Positions 21,641-34,689 are shown, numbered from the stretch's first letter. The stretch is DNA of 64,000 nt from Blastomyces gilchristii SLH14081 (GCF_000003855.2 NW_003101681.1:1016786-1080785), one strand, 5' to 3'. Notes: a model not told the origin generated them from the sequence alone. A program made the numbers and translations.

Positions 21641-21839
21641 AGTAGATACAAGAATTGCATTCATTGTCATTTTCTCTTTAAATTGTTGTCATCTGACCTC
21701 TTCAAGCTCCTGTTTGTGAATTTGAACAGGAGCTAATCTTTTCCCTGTTTCATTGAGACATTCTCATAGTTATCTTCTGAATCTTTCTCTAATGTAACAT
21801 GATTGGCACAGACAGATGTTAATTCATTCTTCAAGTGAG

Positions 21840-23004
21840 AAGGCACATAGACTGATCAGCAGTTGAAAGCAATGTGTTCTGATCAGTTACAGTTGATACA
21901 CACTTCACATTAATGTTGATCAGTGACTTCTTCAGAAGTGATCTCAGAGACTCAGAAGTCTGTTCAAATAGTGAAAACTCTTGCTTATGCATAGACATTT
22001 GAATCTATTCAGTTCATAATATCTGCATTATTGCTGTTCTTCAGTGTGAGTGTATGAGTTGCTGAAATGTAATATCTTCTGCCACTGTTCTGTATACTCT
22101 TGACCTTGATAAGATAATCATTCAATGTCTGAAGCTGTGTGCAGAAGCCTTTATAAGTCTGGTCTTTGTCTACATCTACAAGAGCCTGTAAGAGTTTGAA
22201 AGTCAATGCCTTCTTAAATATGCTAATCTTCATTTGATTCTCTCAAGATTAATCACCTACTTCTAGAATCTTGATGTTGAAGTCAGAGATAAATGTTGTA
22301 AGATAAGTATTTCTCTGTCAGATACTCTGTAATCAATCTAACACTTTCTGTTACATGACAGTGTCTTGAAACAGAATATCAAGATATTTAATGATATTGT
22401 CAGGTGTTTGCAACACTGATTCACATACTTTTATTCATGAATGAAACTTCTATTTCATATAATTCTTCAATTATTCATTGATATATTAATCTTGATTAAT
22501 TAATGAACTGATGACATCTTTATCTACACTCAGTTTCACAAGCATTTTCATTCTTTATAATGAGTAGAGAGTGAGATCAGAAGCATCAAAATATACAGAA
22601 GTATTTAAGCATTCTTTCAGCACTTTTGTATTTAACTCTGTAGATGTTGAAATCACATAAGTTAATCATTGAATCTCTTCATATTGAAGTTACTGAGTTG
22701 TATGCATATCTGCTATCTGTTATTATTGTAATTTTAACATTGCTCAGAGTCACTGTGATATCACTTCTATACTTGTATTTAAGAGTTCTCTCATATTATT
22801 ATTAGACATGATTATATCATTTTATTGAATATATGATATCTGTGAAATCTGAAGAAGTGTAATTGTATTCTCATATGTCTGAGTGTCAGAACTCTCAGGT
22901 CTTTCACTGACATTCTCTTGTAAAATCTTACTCTCTTTGTGAGATCTTGTTACAGAGTCAGAATGACTGACAAGCAAGCTTCTATCTGAGAACTCAGTGT
23001 TCAC
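21840..23004 (-). pseudogene. gag: Y gag, broken
   Basis: Open pieces are 23004-22822 and 22233-22009 (FKKALTFKLLQALVDVDKDQ and a following IQNSGRRYYISATHT). Downstream at about 21913-21872 is an intact zinc knuckle, C-x2-C-x4-H-x4-C, read CINCN*SEHIAFNC with one TGA. The order and length match Ty3/gypsy gag. A second copy of the N-terminal half is at 63026-63954. Confidence 0.8.
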
Positions 23005-23138
23005 TTAACTGTTTAACTGTTTCTCTATTCTTATATGTTGTTACATGTTCAGATATCTCTCAATAAATAATCATTTGTAATAAGAAGACAATGTGTGAAT
23101 AATCATTTCTAATAAGAAGACAATGAACATTTTTCTAA

Positions 23139-23463
23139 TGTAAGAGGCCTATGCTGAATAGATTGATATTATATTAATAGGTCTTATATAATAAAGAGAA
23201 AAACATTGAAGAAGGAAAGAAAGAGAAAGTGTGAGAATCAGTGATCAGAGTGAATATTTATACATGTATGTGATGATGTACATAGTGAAGCTTCGGAGCG
23301 GAAGAATCTATACGCGTTCGTGGCGGCCGAGGATCAGCAATCGAGGATGGCTGAGAATTGGAGTGTACACATTTGAGAATGGAGCGGAAGAATCTATGAA
23401 GCGGAAGAATCTATGAAGTGTAACGGAATAGTCTATAGAATTGATCGGGCGCAGCCCGCCACA
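23139..23463 (-). repeat. Y 5' LTR
   Basis: 325 bp. It keeps a CpG-rich block at 23290-23345 (gcggaag, acgcgttcgtggcggccgag) that is decayed in the 3' LTR; conversely gaatcggcgatt is intact only in the 3' LTR. Confidence 0.94.
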
Positions 23464-23468
23464 CTCTT

Positions 23469-24889
23469 GAATGAGATGTAGACAAGAATGAAGAAGTGAA
23501 TACTTATCTCAATATCTTAAGATCTGAAATGTTAATATATAGAGAGCACTTGAGTAAGAATTGAGAGATGATTATAAAAGTATTAGTGAATATAGAAGCT
23601 TCTACATAATATATTGATAATTATATAATTTAAAGACTAAAAGAGGTTCACTGAGTGAAGAATTTCTGATATATAAGATTATCTGATAACTGATATTTAG
23701 TATCACTTGTAAGAGTAAGAGTTCTTCTGTACATTGAAGAATAATCTTACTATATCTGAGCATGAGAGCTGCAGAACATGAAATATGATCTTATTCTTGA
23801 ACTTAATTGATTTCAAAGATTCAATCTGCAGATTCAATGATGTACATGTCATATATAGTTAACTGATAGAAAGAAAACAGTTTATATAATTTTATTAACT
23901 GATATGAGAAGGATATTTCACATCTCTGATATAGAAGAATTAAATCTGTTTATATATTAATAAGCAAAGAGAATGATTTACAAGACCTCATCTGAAAGTA
24001 TTCTGTATGTTATACAGAACCTGAAAGTAGAGAAAATCAAGATAAAGAATATATAGAAGAATAAGTATATGAGAAAACTTCTGAAGAAGTATAAGAAGAT
24101 CTTCTGAACAGATATTTCACTGAAATTATCACTGAAACAAGGATTTGTACATGAGATCAATATAAGAGATATGAAACTAGTCAATCAGAATGCATACTCT
24201 CTGTTGTAAATACATCTCAAATAATAGAAGTATCAGATCACAGATCTTCTAGAATGTGATCTTATACAACTCTCATTAAGTGTGTGAGACTTCTCAGTTC
24301 TATTTATAAAAAAGGCAGATGAGAAGTAATGAATATGTATTAATTATCAAGCACTCAATAAGCTTACAATTAAGAACAGATACTTATTATCACAGATTTA
24401 ATAACAGTTGAATACAGTCAGAAACACTTAATATCTATCAAAGATTAATCTTCTCTCAGAATATTAACAGATTCATATAGATGAACTATCAGTACTGTGA
24501 ACTGCATTTAATATATAATAAGAGAAGTTCAAATTTCTGATAATATTATTCAGTCTGATAAATACACTCATCATATTTCAAATAATGATGAATATAATTC
24601 TTTATAAACAGAATGAAATCTCATATCTTATATATCTGAATAACATTCTAGTCTTCTCAAACTTATATAATGAATATCTAAAGTATCTTGATAAAGTACT
24701 TATAACTCTGACAGAGTATAAGCTCTACATTAAACTAATAACATGTGTGTTTGAAATAGAAGAGTTGAAGTTTATAGAATATATAGTGAGTGATGACTGT
24801 ATACACCTCATTTTAGAGAAATTGAATGTTATAAGTGAATTAGTTACAGCTAAGAAACATACATTATATACAACAGTTTCTTGAGTTAA
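23469..24889 (+). pseudogene. pol: X2 protease region and reverse transcriptase, broken
   Basis: Resumes after Y. The protease part is unreadable. RT starts near 24190: FSVLFIKKADEK (from PVLFVKKADGK), YQALNKLTIKNRYLLSQI, then FKFLIILFSLINTLIIFQIMM. The open piece 24585-24884 carries ISYLIYLNNILVFS (24615-24659), with both catalytic aspartates of YLDD changed to Asn, and KLYIKLITCVFEIEELKFIEYIVS. X3 has the same frame at 53803-53549. Confidence 0.88.
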
Positions 24890-24894
24890 TCTTA

Positions 24895-25500
24895 TATTAT
24901 CACAGATTTATTAAAGATTTCATATAAATAGCTGTATCACTCTCAGATCTATTAAGAGAAACAGATACTAATCTGTGAAAGAAGAAGTTTCAGTCAATTA
25001 TCTGAAATGCTGTGTGTAAAGAGGTCTTTCTTACACTGAGAGAATGTGTGATAATATTCTCAGTGCTTATTCAATCAGATTGTGATAAATCTTTCTATAT
25101 TAAGATGAATACATCTGAATGAGCTATCAAAGATACTCTTCTACAGATGAGTAAGAACAGCAAGCTGCATCTGATAATATATAATAATAGAAAACTATCA
25201 GACACTGAGCTCAATTACTCAGTGTATGAAAAGAAATTACTAGTAATCAAGCATACACTGATATTATGAAATAGATATATTAACAACAAATATACAATAA
25301 CAGTGATCACAGATTATAAAAGTCTTATCTATCTATAATTAACAATGAAACATTTTAAATACTTAGTATATTAAATCTCACAGTTTCAAGTGTATAATCT
25401 TCATATTAAATACTGAAAGAGATTGAATGCTGTGATGTTTAATACAAGCAGTCACAGACTTAATTTCATAGATGAGAATTCTGTAAACTAGATATAAGAG
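24895..25500 (+). pseudogene. pol: X2 RNase H, broken
   Basis: Reads in pieces: IKMNTSE (from KTDAS), NSKLHLII, RKLSDTELNYSVYEKKLLVIKHTL and NKYTITVITDYKSLIYL, the usual Ty3 RNase H blocks. Trp and Arg codons are replaced by stops. Degrades towards the integrase at 25546. Confidence 0.8.
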
Positions 25501-25545
25501 AAGTTCATATTAAATATACTAAGAGAATGCAAGAAATTGAAATGA

Positions 25546-25945
25546 GTGAACACAATAATCTCTCACTTGAAGAATGACAAGATATCAGATAATAAGCATC
25601 TTGTAAAAGTAGTAGAAGAGATGCTTTCAAACTTTAAGCTGAGAAAATTGAAGAATGATGTTGTATTTTACTATAATCTAGAATATGTGAAAGCTCTCTA
25701 TCTGAAATATTTATTTAGATATGACTTGATGACTTACATGTACAAGGAATTCAGTTATTTAGAGAGCTCTAAACTCATGAGTATACTTAAATCAAGAGTG
25801 TCCTACTCAAGCATGGCTGAGAACATTCAGATATACACTCACAAGTGTCGAATTATCAGGTCACAAAAGAATTCAAGAAAGGGTCAAAATATGAGAAAGT
25901 ATAACATCAGATGAAATGTATAATATAACTGTTTAAATAATGAAG
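25546..25945 (+). pseudogene. pol: X2 integrase, N-terminal zinc domain
   Basis: 122 open codons. The HHCC module appears as MYKEFSYLES (His to Tyr changes) and YSSMAENIQIYTHKC; X3 (52846-52487) reads MHKKFSYLES and YWPSMTENIQMYTHEC. The frame is stopped near 25914, and element Z2 begins at 25946 after flank tgaag. The core continues at about 32605. Confidence 0.85.
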
Positions 25946-26203
25946 TGTAAGAATAAGTACTCACAGGCGATTATTCGGGTGTTTGCAGCTTGGCGTGATA
26001 TGTACTGTTAACTACTAGAAGTATTCATGATAGAAAGATAAAATATAGAGGTCAAATGTATAATAGTATTCAAGCTAAGTTATAAATAGTACTTGCAAAC
26101 TCCAGTCTATATAGTTGTGTGTAGTCAAGGGCCACTAACTCTATTGATTACACAAGAGATAGGAATAGAGATAAAGAATCTGTGAGAAGTGAAATTTCTT
26201 ACA
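25946..26203 (-). repeat. Z2 3' LTR
   Basis: 258 bp; reverse-complement match to both Z1 LTRs. The partner 5' LTR is absent. Confidence 0.93.
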
Positions 26204-27117
26204 TATCTTTCTCTCTCTAAGACTTTGTCTATAAAGTCTTTCACTGAGTGACTTCATAGAATCAGCTCAGCACTGTAGTGATACTCACTAAAAATTCTTT
26301 ATATCTATAAAAAATCTCAGTGAGGAAAAATCTCTTATTATTATAAAGAGAAAAGAGTCTGTCACTTAGTTTCTTATTCTATAAGATTCTTTATAATCTA
26401 CAGATTCTTCTCTGACTATTATACAGATTCATCTTATATCTTTTATATAGAAGAGTTTCAGTTGACTCTCAATCATTTTTATGAGATTCTTATATGATTA
26501 TTACACAGATTCATCTCACAGATGAATCACTCTCTGTGAGATCACTCTTATTAAAGAGAAGTATTCACAAGTTAATCTTTCACTCATTATTGTAAATCAT
26601 TATTCTTTAATACTATAGAATTATGAGGAATTTTTCATTCTTTTATTAACTCTGTAGAATTGTAGAATCAAGATATTCACAGTCTGTAATCACTCTTTAT
26701 AGTTATATAGAAAGATTCAGATCTATAATTCATAATCACTCTTTATTTACTAGAGTGATCTGACTGTTCTGTGAAATCACTCACAGTGTAAGTAAATCTC
26801 TCTAGAGTAGTATAAATATCTCAGATCTATTTATGAAATCTCATCTTCTTTTTTCTTTTTCTGTAACAGCTTTTATTCTTATAAACTGTAAGTATCTTCA
26901 TTCATCTGTGAAGTGTTTTTACTCAGATAATAGAGGGAGAGTGTTTCTGACAATGTCTGTATATTAATTCAAGAACTTCTCAAGAATAAAAATTTTTTCA
27001 ATTTCAATATCTTTATAAATAATATCTGACTGCTGCTGAGCTTCTTATAAGTGTCTCTATAACTTCTCTAATCACTTTTTATCAGCTGATAAAGTAGAGA
27101 TATTACTGTTCATAACA

Positions 27118-27330
27118 GTGTCTTCACTTCTCTCAGTCTTATCATCACACTCAATCTTCAGGTCAGTGAACAATCTTATATCTTCTTCAGATCAGCTTCT
27201 AACTTTAAGCAGTGTAGTTTCTCTCTTTACTGTAAGTCTTCTTATAAGTAATTTCTTACAGACTCTAGCTAACAGTTCTTGTAAAGCTCTCAGTTTTGTC
27301 AGTCTCTTCTGCATTCTTATAAACCTATAA
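27118..27330 (+). pseudogene. Z2 antisense open frame, Ser/Leu-rich
   Basis: 70 codons opposite to pol in the long 3' region of Z2. Rich in Ser and Leu. The matching Z1 region (about 11100-11300, minus) is related but more broken. Function unknown; it may not be coding. Confidence 0.3.
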
Positions 27331-27629
27331 TCACTCTCTCTCTGCTCACATGATCTCTGATCAGATATATATAAATATGTCTAGGTTCTCTATCAATGAT
27401 TCTCACACCGCAGCACATTTCCACAATCTCATTATCAATGAGAGATGAGTTTCTGAGTATCTGTAAAATCTGAATAATCAAGACAATGTAAATGTTATGA
27501 ATTTATGACAGAAGTTGATCTGAACAGATGAGCTTTCTCTCTACATTTTAATTATTTTCAGACTGAATACTTCAGCACAACTGAGAAAGTGAACACAGCT
27601 TCATAAGAGATATCTAGTTATATACACAG

Positions 27630-27815
27630 ATGATCAGCTCTCAAGACTCTGCTGCAACTGTATATACTCTGATATTCAGCTTCTCTGAAGTCTGTGCATT
27701 TCTGACAGTTTTCATGTCAAATGTAACAATTGTCTGTATCACAGATATAATACTCTCTGCTTCTTTAAAGAGAGAAATTAGTAGTTATGAGAGAATTGAG
27801 TATTACAGATATTGA
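27630..27815 (+). pseudogene. Z2 antisense reading frame, small hydrophobic protein
   Basis: 61 codons including SSQDSAATVYTLIFSFSEV, VCAFLTVFMSNVTIV and ILSASLKREISSYERI. It matches the Z1 frame at 10633-10833 almost residue for residue, including length and end. One likely membrane segment. Unknown protein. Confidence 0.4.
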
Positions 27816-28099
27816 GAATATGAATATAAGTTTTCTTTATTTTTTCTTTATTGATCTCTAAATTGTGTTCATGACTCTGTTTTTATTTTCTTATTTTTTA
27901 GCTTTAATAAGAGTATGATTTCTTCTTCTCTTTATATACACTGTAGACTGTTCATCTCAGTAGAAACTCATTATCTTATAGACTAGAATTTATAAATAAC
28001 AGTGTTAATATCTTTATTATAATCAGATTCTTAGTAAAGACTGCATCATTCTGACTTATCAGAATTTATAGTATGAAAGTCATGTCTCAGCTTCTGCAG

Positions 28100-29250
28100 A
28101 TATCTTATCTGTTTAGATAATTCTTAAGTGAACTCATTCATCTTATCAGAATATTCTTATCACTGAATCTTGAATCAGATCTTATAATCTTACTTCTCTG
28201 AGTTAATAATTTCTTTAATCTGATATTCTCTTTTACTCTCTAGTATTTTATAAACAGAGTGATGAGTCACAGAATTCTCTTCTGAGAATTTCTTATATTC
28301 ACAGAGTAAAGAGATATAAAAAATATTATATATCTACAACTCAGATAGTAGTTTTAATCTATAGAATTATAAGCTAACTTTCTTCACAATTTTATAAGAC
28401 TTTATTTATAAGAGATTCAGCTTCTTACTAGATCTCTGTATGATAGTATTTTCTAGACTCAGTCAGACTTTATCATCTTTCTTAAAACTCTTTATAATAT
28501 GCTTGAAGTCATAGTATCTCTTCTGATACTCTTGAGTCTTTCTCAAGAATTCACAGACTTTCTCTCAGATCTTCTGAATTCTTTCAGTCTGTTTACAGAT
28601 ATCATCACACTCTATAGTGTACTCTTGCAGATTCATCAGAGTCATTCACAGATAAGTCTCAGTAAGCATCTCAAAGAGGATTTTATCTGTGCTGACATGT
28701 TTTAAGTTGTTATATATAAACTCTGTAAGTGATAATCAATGTACTCAGTTATTCTGATTATAATTAACAAAGCACTGCAGATACTGTTTCAATATACTCA
28801 TTAGATATTCTATCTGATTATCTGTCTGTTGATGAAAAGCTATGCTTAGATCTCATAAGATCTTCAGTATAGTTATCAGATTAGATTAGAACTCTTCTAT
28901 AAAGATTAATTCTCTATCTGAGATAATGTTTATAAACAATCTATGCAATCAGATGACATTGCAGATGAAGATATAAGTCAAATTCTTTAACTTCAAGTTC
29001 TTATAGATGTATATAAAGTGTGTTATCTTGATAAAGTAATTCACTATTATCAGCACACTGTTAAAGCAGGTATTATATATGTTCTTGCTTTCAGAGAGAC
29101 TTATAAAAGTATTTATTTCTAGCTGTTTTCAAGATTTCTGTGAGATGAGTAGAGAAGTAAGTTCTTTATATAATCTGAATCATACTATCTATAAATTCTG
29201 ATAAATAGTATAAGAATTCACTATCTTCTTCATAAGTTCTTGTATCTTCA
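28100..29250 (-). pseudogene. pol: Z2 integrase and chromodomain, broken
   Basis: The minus strand repeats the Z1 integrase sequence: the core around 29120-28680 and the C-terminal/chromodomain part around 28300-28100. There are more stops than in Z1 and no long open frame. Confidence 0.8.
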
Positions 29251-29899
29251 GTCAGAAGTATTTTCTTATAAGTAACTCATGAGTTCTAGTGTCTATAAAA
29301 TACCCTGCTAGAGAAGAGTCATGATATCTTTTAATAAGTTCTATATATAGAAACTCATTCACAGATATATAAATTCAGTTCTCTCTTTACAAAAGATTAT
29401 TTAAGTCTCTTTAACTCTTTATTTCTGCAGAATTGATCTCTGCTGTGAGCAGTTTTTAAATATACTAAGCATATTCATTCTTCAGTTGCAGTTCAGATAA
29501 TCTGAATAGAAGATCTTATAAAGACTTATACTCTGTTTTCTCTTATATCAGGTCTTTCACAGTGCTTCTTAAAGTCAGCAAACTCTTCAGATTATAGATA
29601 CTCTCTTTCAGAATTCTTATAAAGATTCTCAGAGTGTTAACTTTCAGTGTTATAGAGAGTAGTTATACAGATTTCTTCTCTCTCTTTTTCTTCTTCTCTT
29701 ATAAGAGATTGAGAGACTCTTCAGTCAATCTCTTTATAACACTCAGTTTAAGCATCTTATAAAGCTTTTCTGTCTTCTCTAGTCTCTCTGTATCTATTAT
29801 TCTGATCTTCTTAATATAGTCTGATCTGTGAGAGAGTTTATCTACTTAGTTCTTAGTTTTCTTGATATATTCTATCTTGAATCAGAACTCACTCAGTCT

Positions 29900-31690
29900 C
29901 TGAGCTCAGTGAATCTGTTATTGTAAGAGTTTCTTGATTAAAGTAAACTGTTATAAGCTATTATAATCAGTTCTAACAGTAATCACTGTTATAAGATTCT
30001 CAAAGTAGTGATATTAGTAACAGAAGAATTTCACTATTATAAAAAACTTCTAATTATAAATGTTATAATTAATCTTCATAGATTGCATCTTTCATGAGAA
30101 AAAGATCATTGAAACTTAGTTTCTATTTGACTATAGTTATAAGACTATTTCTGAAATTATAAAGAAGAAGATATCTGTCTTTAATCTGATTAGAAGTAAG
30201 AAATCAAAGTGAAATAGTATCACTGTATTTATAAATATCTATTTCAATCTTATAAGACTCTGTGAGCTTCTGAGATAATAAAGTTCTTACAGTTCTTTCT
30301 TCTCAATAATCTTTTCATTCTCTGTTTATAAATAACTTCTTCTTATTTTATTCTTCAGTATATCTGTAAGAGGTAAGAAGATTCTTATAAATATAAAGAT
30401 AAATTATCTATAGAAATTCACAAAGCTCAGAAAGATCTGAATCTTATACATACTAGTTGACTTCAGTTATAATAGAATAGTCTTAATTTATAAAGATTTC
30501 ATCTGAATATCATCTGCAGTGATTACATATTCTAGAAAATTAATCTAATAGATACTGAAGTTGTACTTTATAAGCTTAATATACAGTTCTGTCTTATTCA
30601 AGATCTTCAATATACTTTATATATACTCAGTGTGTTCTTTCTTCTTCACAGAGTACATTATCACATCATTCAGATATATTATTATAAAGACATTCAGATA
30701 TATATGAAGTATTTTATTAATGAAAGACTGAAATGCTGCAGAAATATTAATCAGATTAAAAGATATTACTTGATATTTAAATAATTTCAGTGCAGTTCTA
30801 AAGACAGTCTTTCATTCATTCTCAGACTGTATTCACAGCTATGTATATATATTGATTATATTCAGTTATATGAATATGACAGCTTCTGTAAGATAATTAA
30901 TCACATTCTCAATCAGAGATAGAGAGTAATAACTCTTTATTATCTTGAAGTTCAGATTATGATAGTCTATACATAATCTGAGATCTCTATTCTTTTTCTT
31001 CACAAATATCACAGAGACTTCTGCAGAGATCTGTGAAGATCAGATGAAGTTATTCTTTAGATTCTTCTTCATATAGATTTACAAGATCTCTGTCTCATAA
31101 TAACAGAGCTTATAGATTGATTCTCAGAAGAGTTTCTACTCTTCTATTAAATCTATTATCAGATTCTTCTTACAGTGAGAAGAAAGCTTAGCTGTCTTTA
31201 CTACACTGAATATCTCTATAAGATCTTGATATTTCTCTGATATCTGAAGCTCAGTTTTTATAATCATAAAGTTATCAGATATTTGCAAAGTCATTATATA
31301 AATAAGCTTATCTTCTTTAATTAACTCTGCAGTATCAACTGATTCTATCTCTGTGAGTAAGTCTGTTAACACTGATTGAAAGTATAAACCTGACTTACAG
31401 ACAGCTATGTGTAGATTGTGTCTTTGAAGTTATATAAGTCTTAAGTATATATTATCTGTGATGTCTGTGATAATTATAGTTTTTATAAATCTTCTTCAGA
31501 TTCTGAAGAGATCTTGCAATTTAAAGATAATTCTTATAAGTCTCTCAGCTCTCAGATCTGAGTTCTCACATTTTACTTATTATAAGAGCAGATTCTCAGT
31601 TTTCATCACTCAGCTTATTCACTTCACAAGCTTTAGAGATACTACAGTGATCTGAGATTCTGAGTTCATCAATACTTTTCATACTTGTGA
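29900..31690 (-). pseudogene. pol: Z2 protease, reverse transcriptase and RNase H, broken
   Basis: The protease site reads VLMNSES near 31665, with the catalytic Asp lost as in Z1. The open piece 31372-31136 covers the linker before RT (SEKYQDLIEIFSVVKTAKL). The RT active site reads IYLNDVIMYS at about 30655-30680, so one of the two aspartates remains. Confidence 0.82.
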
Positions 31691-31699
31691 GATAGCAGC

Positions 31700-32600
31700 A
31701 CTGTGATGTAATCTCTTCTTATAAGCAAGTATTTTCATTAGAGAAGCGACAGATTCAGATATCAGCTTTAAGATTTTTAAAAAGACTGTTACTGACTCTA
31801 TCTGTGACTTCTTAAATTTCTATTTTAATTTATCTGAACAGTTTATATGAAGATATTCTGATTTTAAACAGATAAAGCAGAGTTTCTTTTTCATAATCTC
31901 TCTATTATACACTCTGTTTATAGAAGCTTATGAAGCTCTCTCTCTCTACTCAGTAATCAGATATAAATCTCTCTATATCTTATTATCTTTCTCTGATAAA
32001 TCTGTTCTCTGTTATTCTGATTCTCACAGAGCTAGTTAGTGATCTGCTCTTCATAGATCTGTGACTCTTACAGTGATCTATAAGTGATGAATAAGAGTCA
32101 TCAGTTTCTTCAGAGTTAAGAACTTAGAGTCTTACTTAATAAGCTTATTCTGTATATCTTTATTCAGTCTCTTTATAAATAATATTATTCAGGTCTTATT
32201 TCAGAGTTCTGTTTTCACAGATCTCAATTCATATCATAATTTCATAAAGTATTATGAGTAGTCTTTATCAGATTTCTCATCTCTTTTTCTAATATTAATG
32301 ATCACAGTTCAGATATTCTCTATTCAGCTTACAGAGTCTCTTAACTTATTCTCTAGATAGATTTTAAGAACAGATTAGTAAGATCTCTTATAATCATTCT
32401 CTAGATAATTCAGTCAGTTCTTGACTTCAGTGTAGTAGAGATCTGTTATTATATAGATAACAGCTTCTTCATCTTTTATATCACACAGTCAGACTTATAA
32501 GTCAATTTCAAATACAAACTTATAAAAGCTTTTATAGATTGTGATTCAATAAGTGATTTTAAGTAATTACAGCTTAAGAAAGTTTCTTTTTCAGAGATAA
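31700..32600 (-). pseudogene. gag: Z2 gag, 5'-truncated
   Basis: Contains the knuckle CFICLKSEYLHINC (31878-31837), lacking only the His (now Tyr). Everything upstream of the point equivalent to Z1 5865 is missing. Confidence 0.75.
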
Positions 32601-32605
32601 TAGAG

Positions 32606-33740
32606 AAGATGATGATGAAGTTTCTATATAATGAGATCTATATCATCTATGAAATGCTGCATGAGATTCTAACTGATAACAGTGTAAATCTTGTAGAAGA
32701 AGTGATGAGGCATTTCATAAGCCAGTTACAGACAAGATATTGTAGAACAATGTCATATCATCTATGAATAAATGAGAAGATGAAACACTTGAATAAAATT
32801 GTGAACAATATGCTGATAAAATATCTAGTGAGCAAGTCTACAAGATTATAAGATGAATATCTCAGTCAGATGCTATTAGCTACATGAATTCAGCAGCATG
32901 CAGTCTTTAAGCATTTATTATTCTATCTTTTGTATGAATTGCATCTGTGCATCTCAGAGAATGCTTTGAAAAAGATGAGAGAGAAAACAGCAGTTGTGAC
33001 ACAAGTCTACAAGATTATAAGATGAATATCTCAGTCAGATGCTATTAGCTACATGAATTTAGCAGCATGCAGTCTTTAAGCATTTATTATTCTATCTTTT
33101 GTATGAATTGCATCTGTGCATCTCAGAGAATGCTTTGAAAAAGATGAGAGAGAAAACAGCAGTTGTGAATGCAATAGTTACAGATACAGCAGTTGTGAAC
33201 ATGAAATCAAGATTGAAAGAAATCAGTCACATATGTGCAAAAGCTAACAAGTTACTCCTGAATTAAGCAATTCAATCAAAAAGAATACAAGACTCACTAG
33301 TTAAGAAATCAAGTCTTAAGATGAGAACATAAGTTCTTATATGTAATGAGAGTTCTGGGAAGTTTCAATCTAGATAATTTGAGTTATATAAGATACTTAA
33401 ATCACATTCTCTGAGAACATATGTATTGAAAGAATCAGAGAGATTAGTCTTATATAACTTAATAAATGATTCACATCTTGTGAAGATAAAGATGCAAGAC
33501 CTGAGCAGATTATAATTATTCACAGCACTATCATTAGTATTGAAAAAAAAGAGACTTATAATTGAAAAGTCTTACAAAGTAAGAGAAATCATAGATATTT
33601 ACAAATCAGATGATCTCACTTATTCTAATCTTTTTATAATTATAAGAAAAGAATGAGAAGCAATGAAGAAATCAGATAAATATCACACTTTAATAAGTGA
33701 TAAGACTGTAGTCAGTTATATAATAATGCACTGCAGATAG
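32606..33740 (+). pseudogene. pol: X2 integrase core and pol tail, broken, with a tandem duplication
   Basis: Resumes the integrase after Z2: IYIIYEMLHEILTDNSVNL (second Asp of DDE) and YHL*INEKMKHLN (Glu) match X3 at 52339-52085. The first Asp block (IDYTTD in X3) falls in the deleted part. The tail CAKANKLLL... to about 33730 matches X1 and X3. A 169-bp direct duplication sits inside. Confidence 0.82.
32834..33171 (+). repeat. 169-bp perfect-order tandem duplication in X2 pol
   Basis: Two adjacent copies, 32834-33002 and 33003-33171, starting aagtctacaagattataag and differing at about two positions. X3 (about 52110-51940) has one copy. The near identity means it arose after most of the decay. 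Confidence 0.95.
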
Positions 33741-34317
33741 CAGATACAACACAGTAAAGAGCAGTCTCAGAGCAGCAGACTTACACATGAGTCAGATTGC
33801 AGAAGAAAAAGAGATTCAGAGTTAAATTTAACTGTTTATATCAGTTCAATCACAGAGATAATAGAGGATAAAGTATCTGAAATATTCACAGATATATAAG
33901 ATCAAGTCATCTCAATCTCTGAAGATACTCAGAGATTGAATGAGATTAGTTTCAATAAGCTATTCACTGTAGTAGTCTGAGCAGGTGAAGAGAGACAGTA
34001 TAATATATGAGACAGAATCATAAGAGATGAAAGCTGCTGAATCTAGTCACTGAATACTATATTATATAGAGATTGTATAAGAGTAGTGACTAGAAGACAA
34101 AGAAAAAGTATAAGAGAGAAGAAATAATGAATAATGAATTAGTCATCAATCATAAGAATAGACTATAAAAAGATAAATGTTATTATACACACTTTATTCA
34201 TTTTCATATACTACATGTTTAATCTATTTCCAACATCACATCATCTGAAAAATGTTAAAAACAAAGAAAATCTCAAAACTCGAGATTCACAAGAAATTTG
34301 AGAGTCATCAGTCACTC
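33740..34317. other. X2 spacer between pol and the antisense frames
   Basis: No reading frame. Same sequence as X1 13040-13600 and X3 50739-51290. It includes a conserved segment around the antisense frame c stop. Confidence 0.5.
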
Positions 34318-34689
34318 TTACAATAATATCATACATATCTCTGATTTCTCTACTACTCTATATACAACATTAATATCATTTATTACAAGATTGACTGAAA
34401 TGTCAATATAGAAATGTATACACATGCATGTAGAAAAATTGAAGAAGAGTGTAGAACTCACAGAATCAGAAGTCAGAGCAGAGAGAGTGAAGACAGAAGA
34501 AATGAAAGAAGAAGAGAGTGCAGAATCAGATGAATAACAGTAGAAGTTATCTGAGACTGAATGCTTATAATCTGATATATGCACAATCTTCTTCACAGAG
34601 AAGAGAGAGAAAGTAATGAGAGAAGCTTGAGAGCAGAAGAAGATAGTCTCAGCAGTATTATCATCTTCAATTAACATGATCTCTGACAT
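34318..34689 (-). pseudogene. X2 antisense frame c
   Basis: 123 codons: SEIMLIEDDNTAETIFF, a Ser-rich middle, TCMCIHFYIDISVNLVINDI, and NVVYRVVEKSEIC at the end. The first residue shown is not from an ATG; in X3 the frame begins at an AG that could be a splice acceptor. Counterparts 13601-13879 and 50370-50738. Confidence 0.5.

Larger units (their letters stand above)
17812..23463 (-). mobile_element. Element Y, Ty3/gypsy chromovirus inserted in X2
   Basis: 5.65 kb, minus strand, with two 325-bp LTRs (17812-18136, 23139-23463) and a perfect 5-bp target duplication ctctt (17807-17811, 23464-23468). Joining the outer flanks restores X gag as seen in X3 (about 54900-54950 minus). Order from the right: gag with CCHC, protease, RT, RNase H, integrase, chromodomain, polypurine tract (aaaagaggggg, minus, next to 18136). 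It has no long 3' region, unlike X and Z. Confidence 0.94.
25946..32605 (-). mobile_element. Element Z2, chromovirus lacking its 5' end, inserted in X2
   Basis: Colinear with Z1 on the minus strand: 3' LTR 25946-26203, the long 3' region, chromodomain and integrase (about 28100-29200), RNase H and RT (about 29900-31100), protease (about 31650) and gag knuckle (31878-31837). It stops at the point matching Z1 position about 5865, so the 5' LTR and about 365 bp of leader/gag are missing. The break joins X2 integrase sequence directly. The deletion also removed about 100 bp of X2. Confidence 0.92.
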
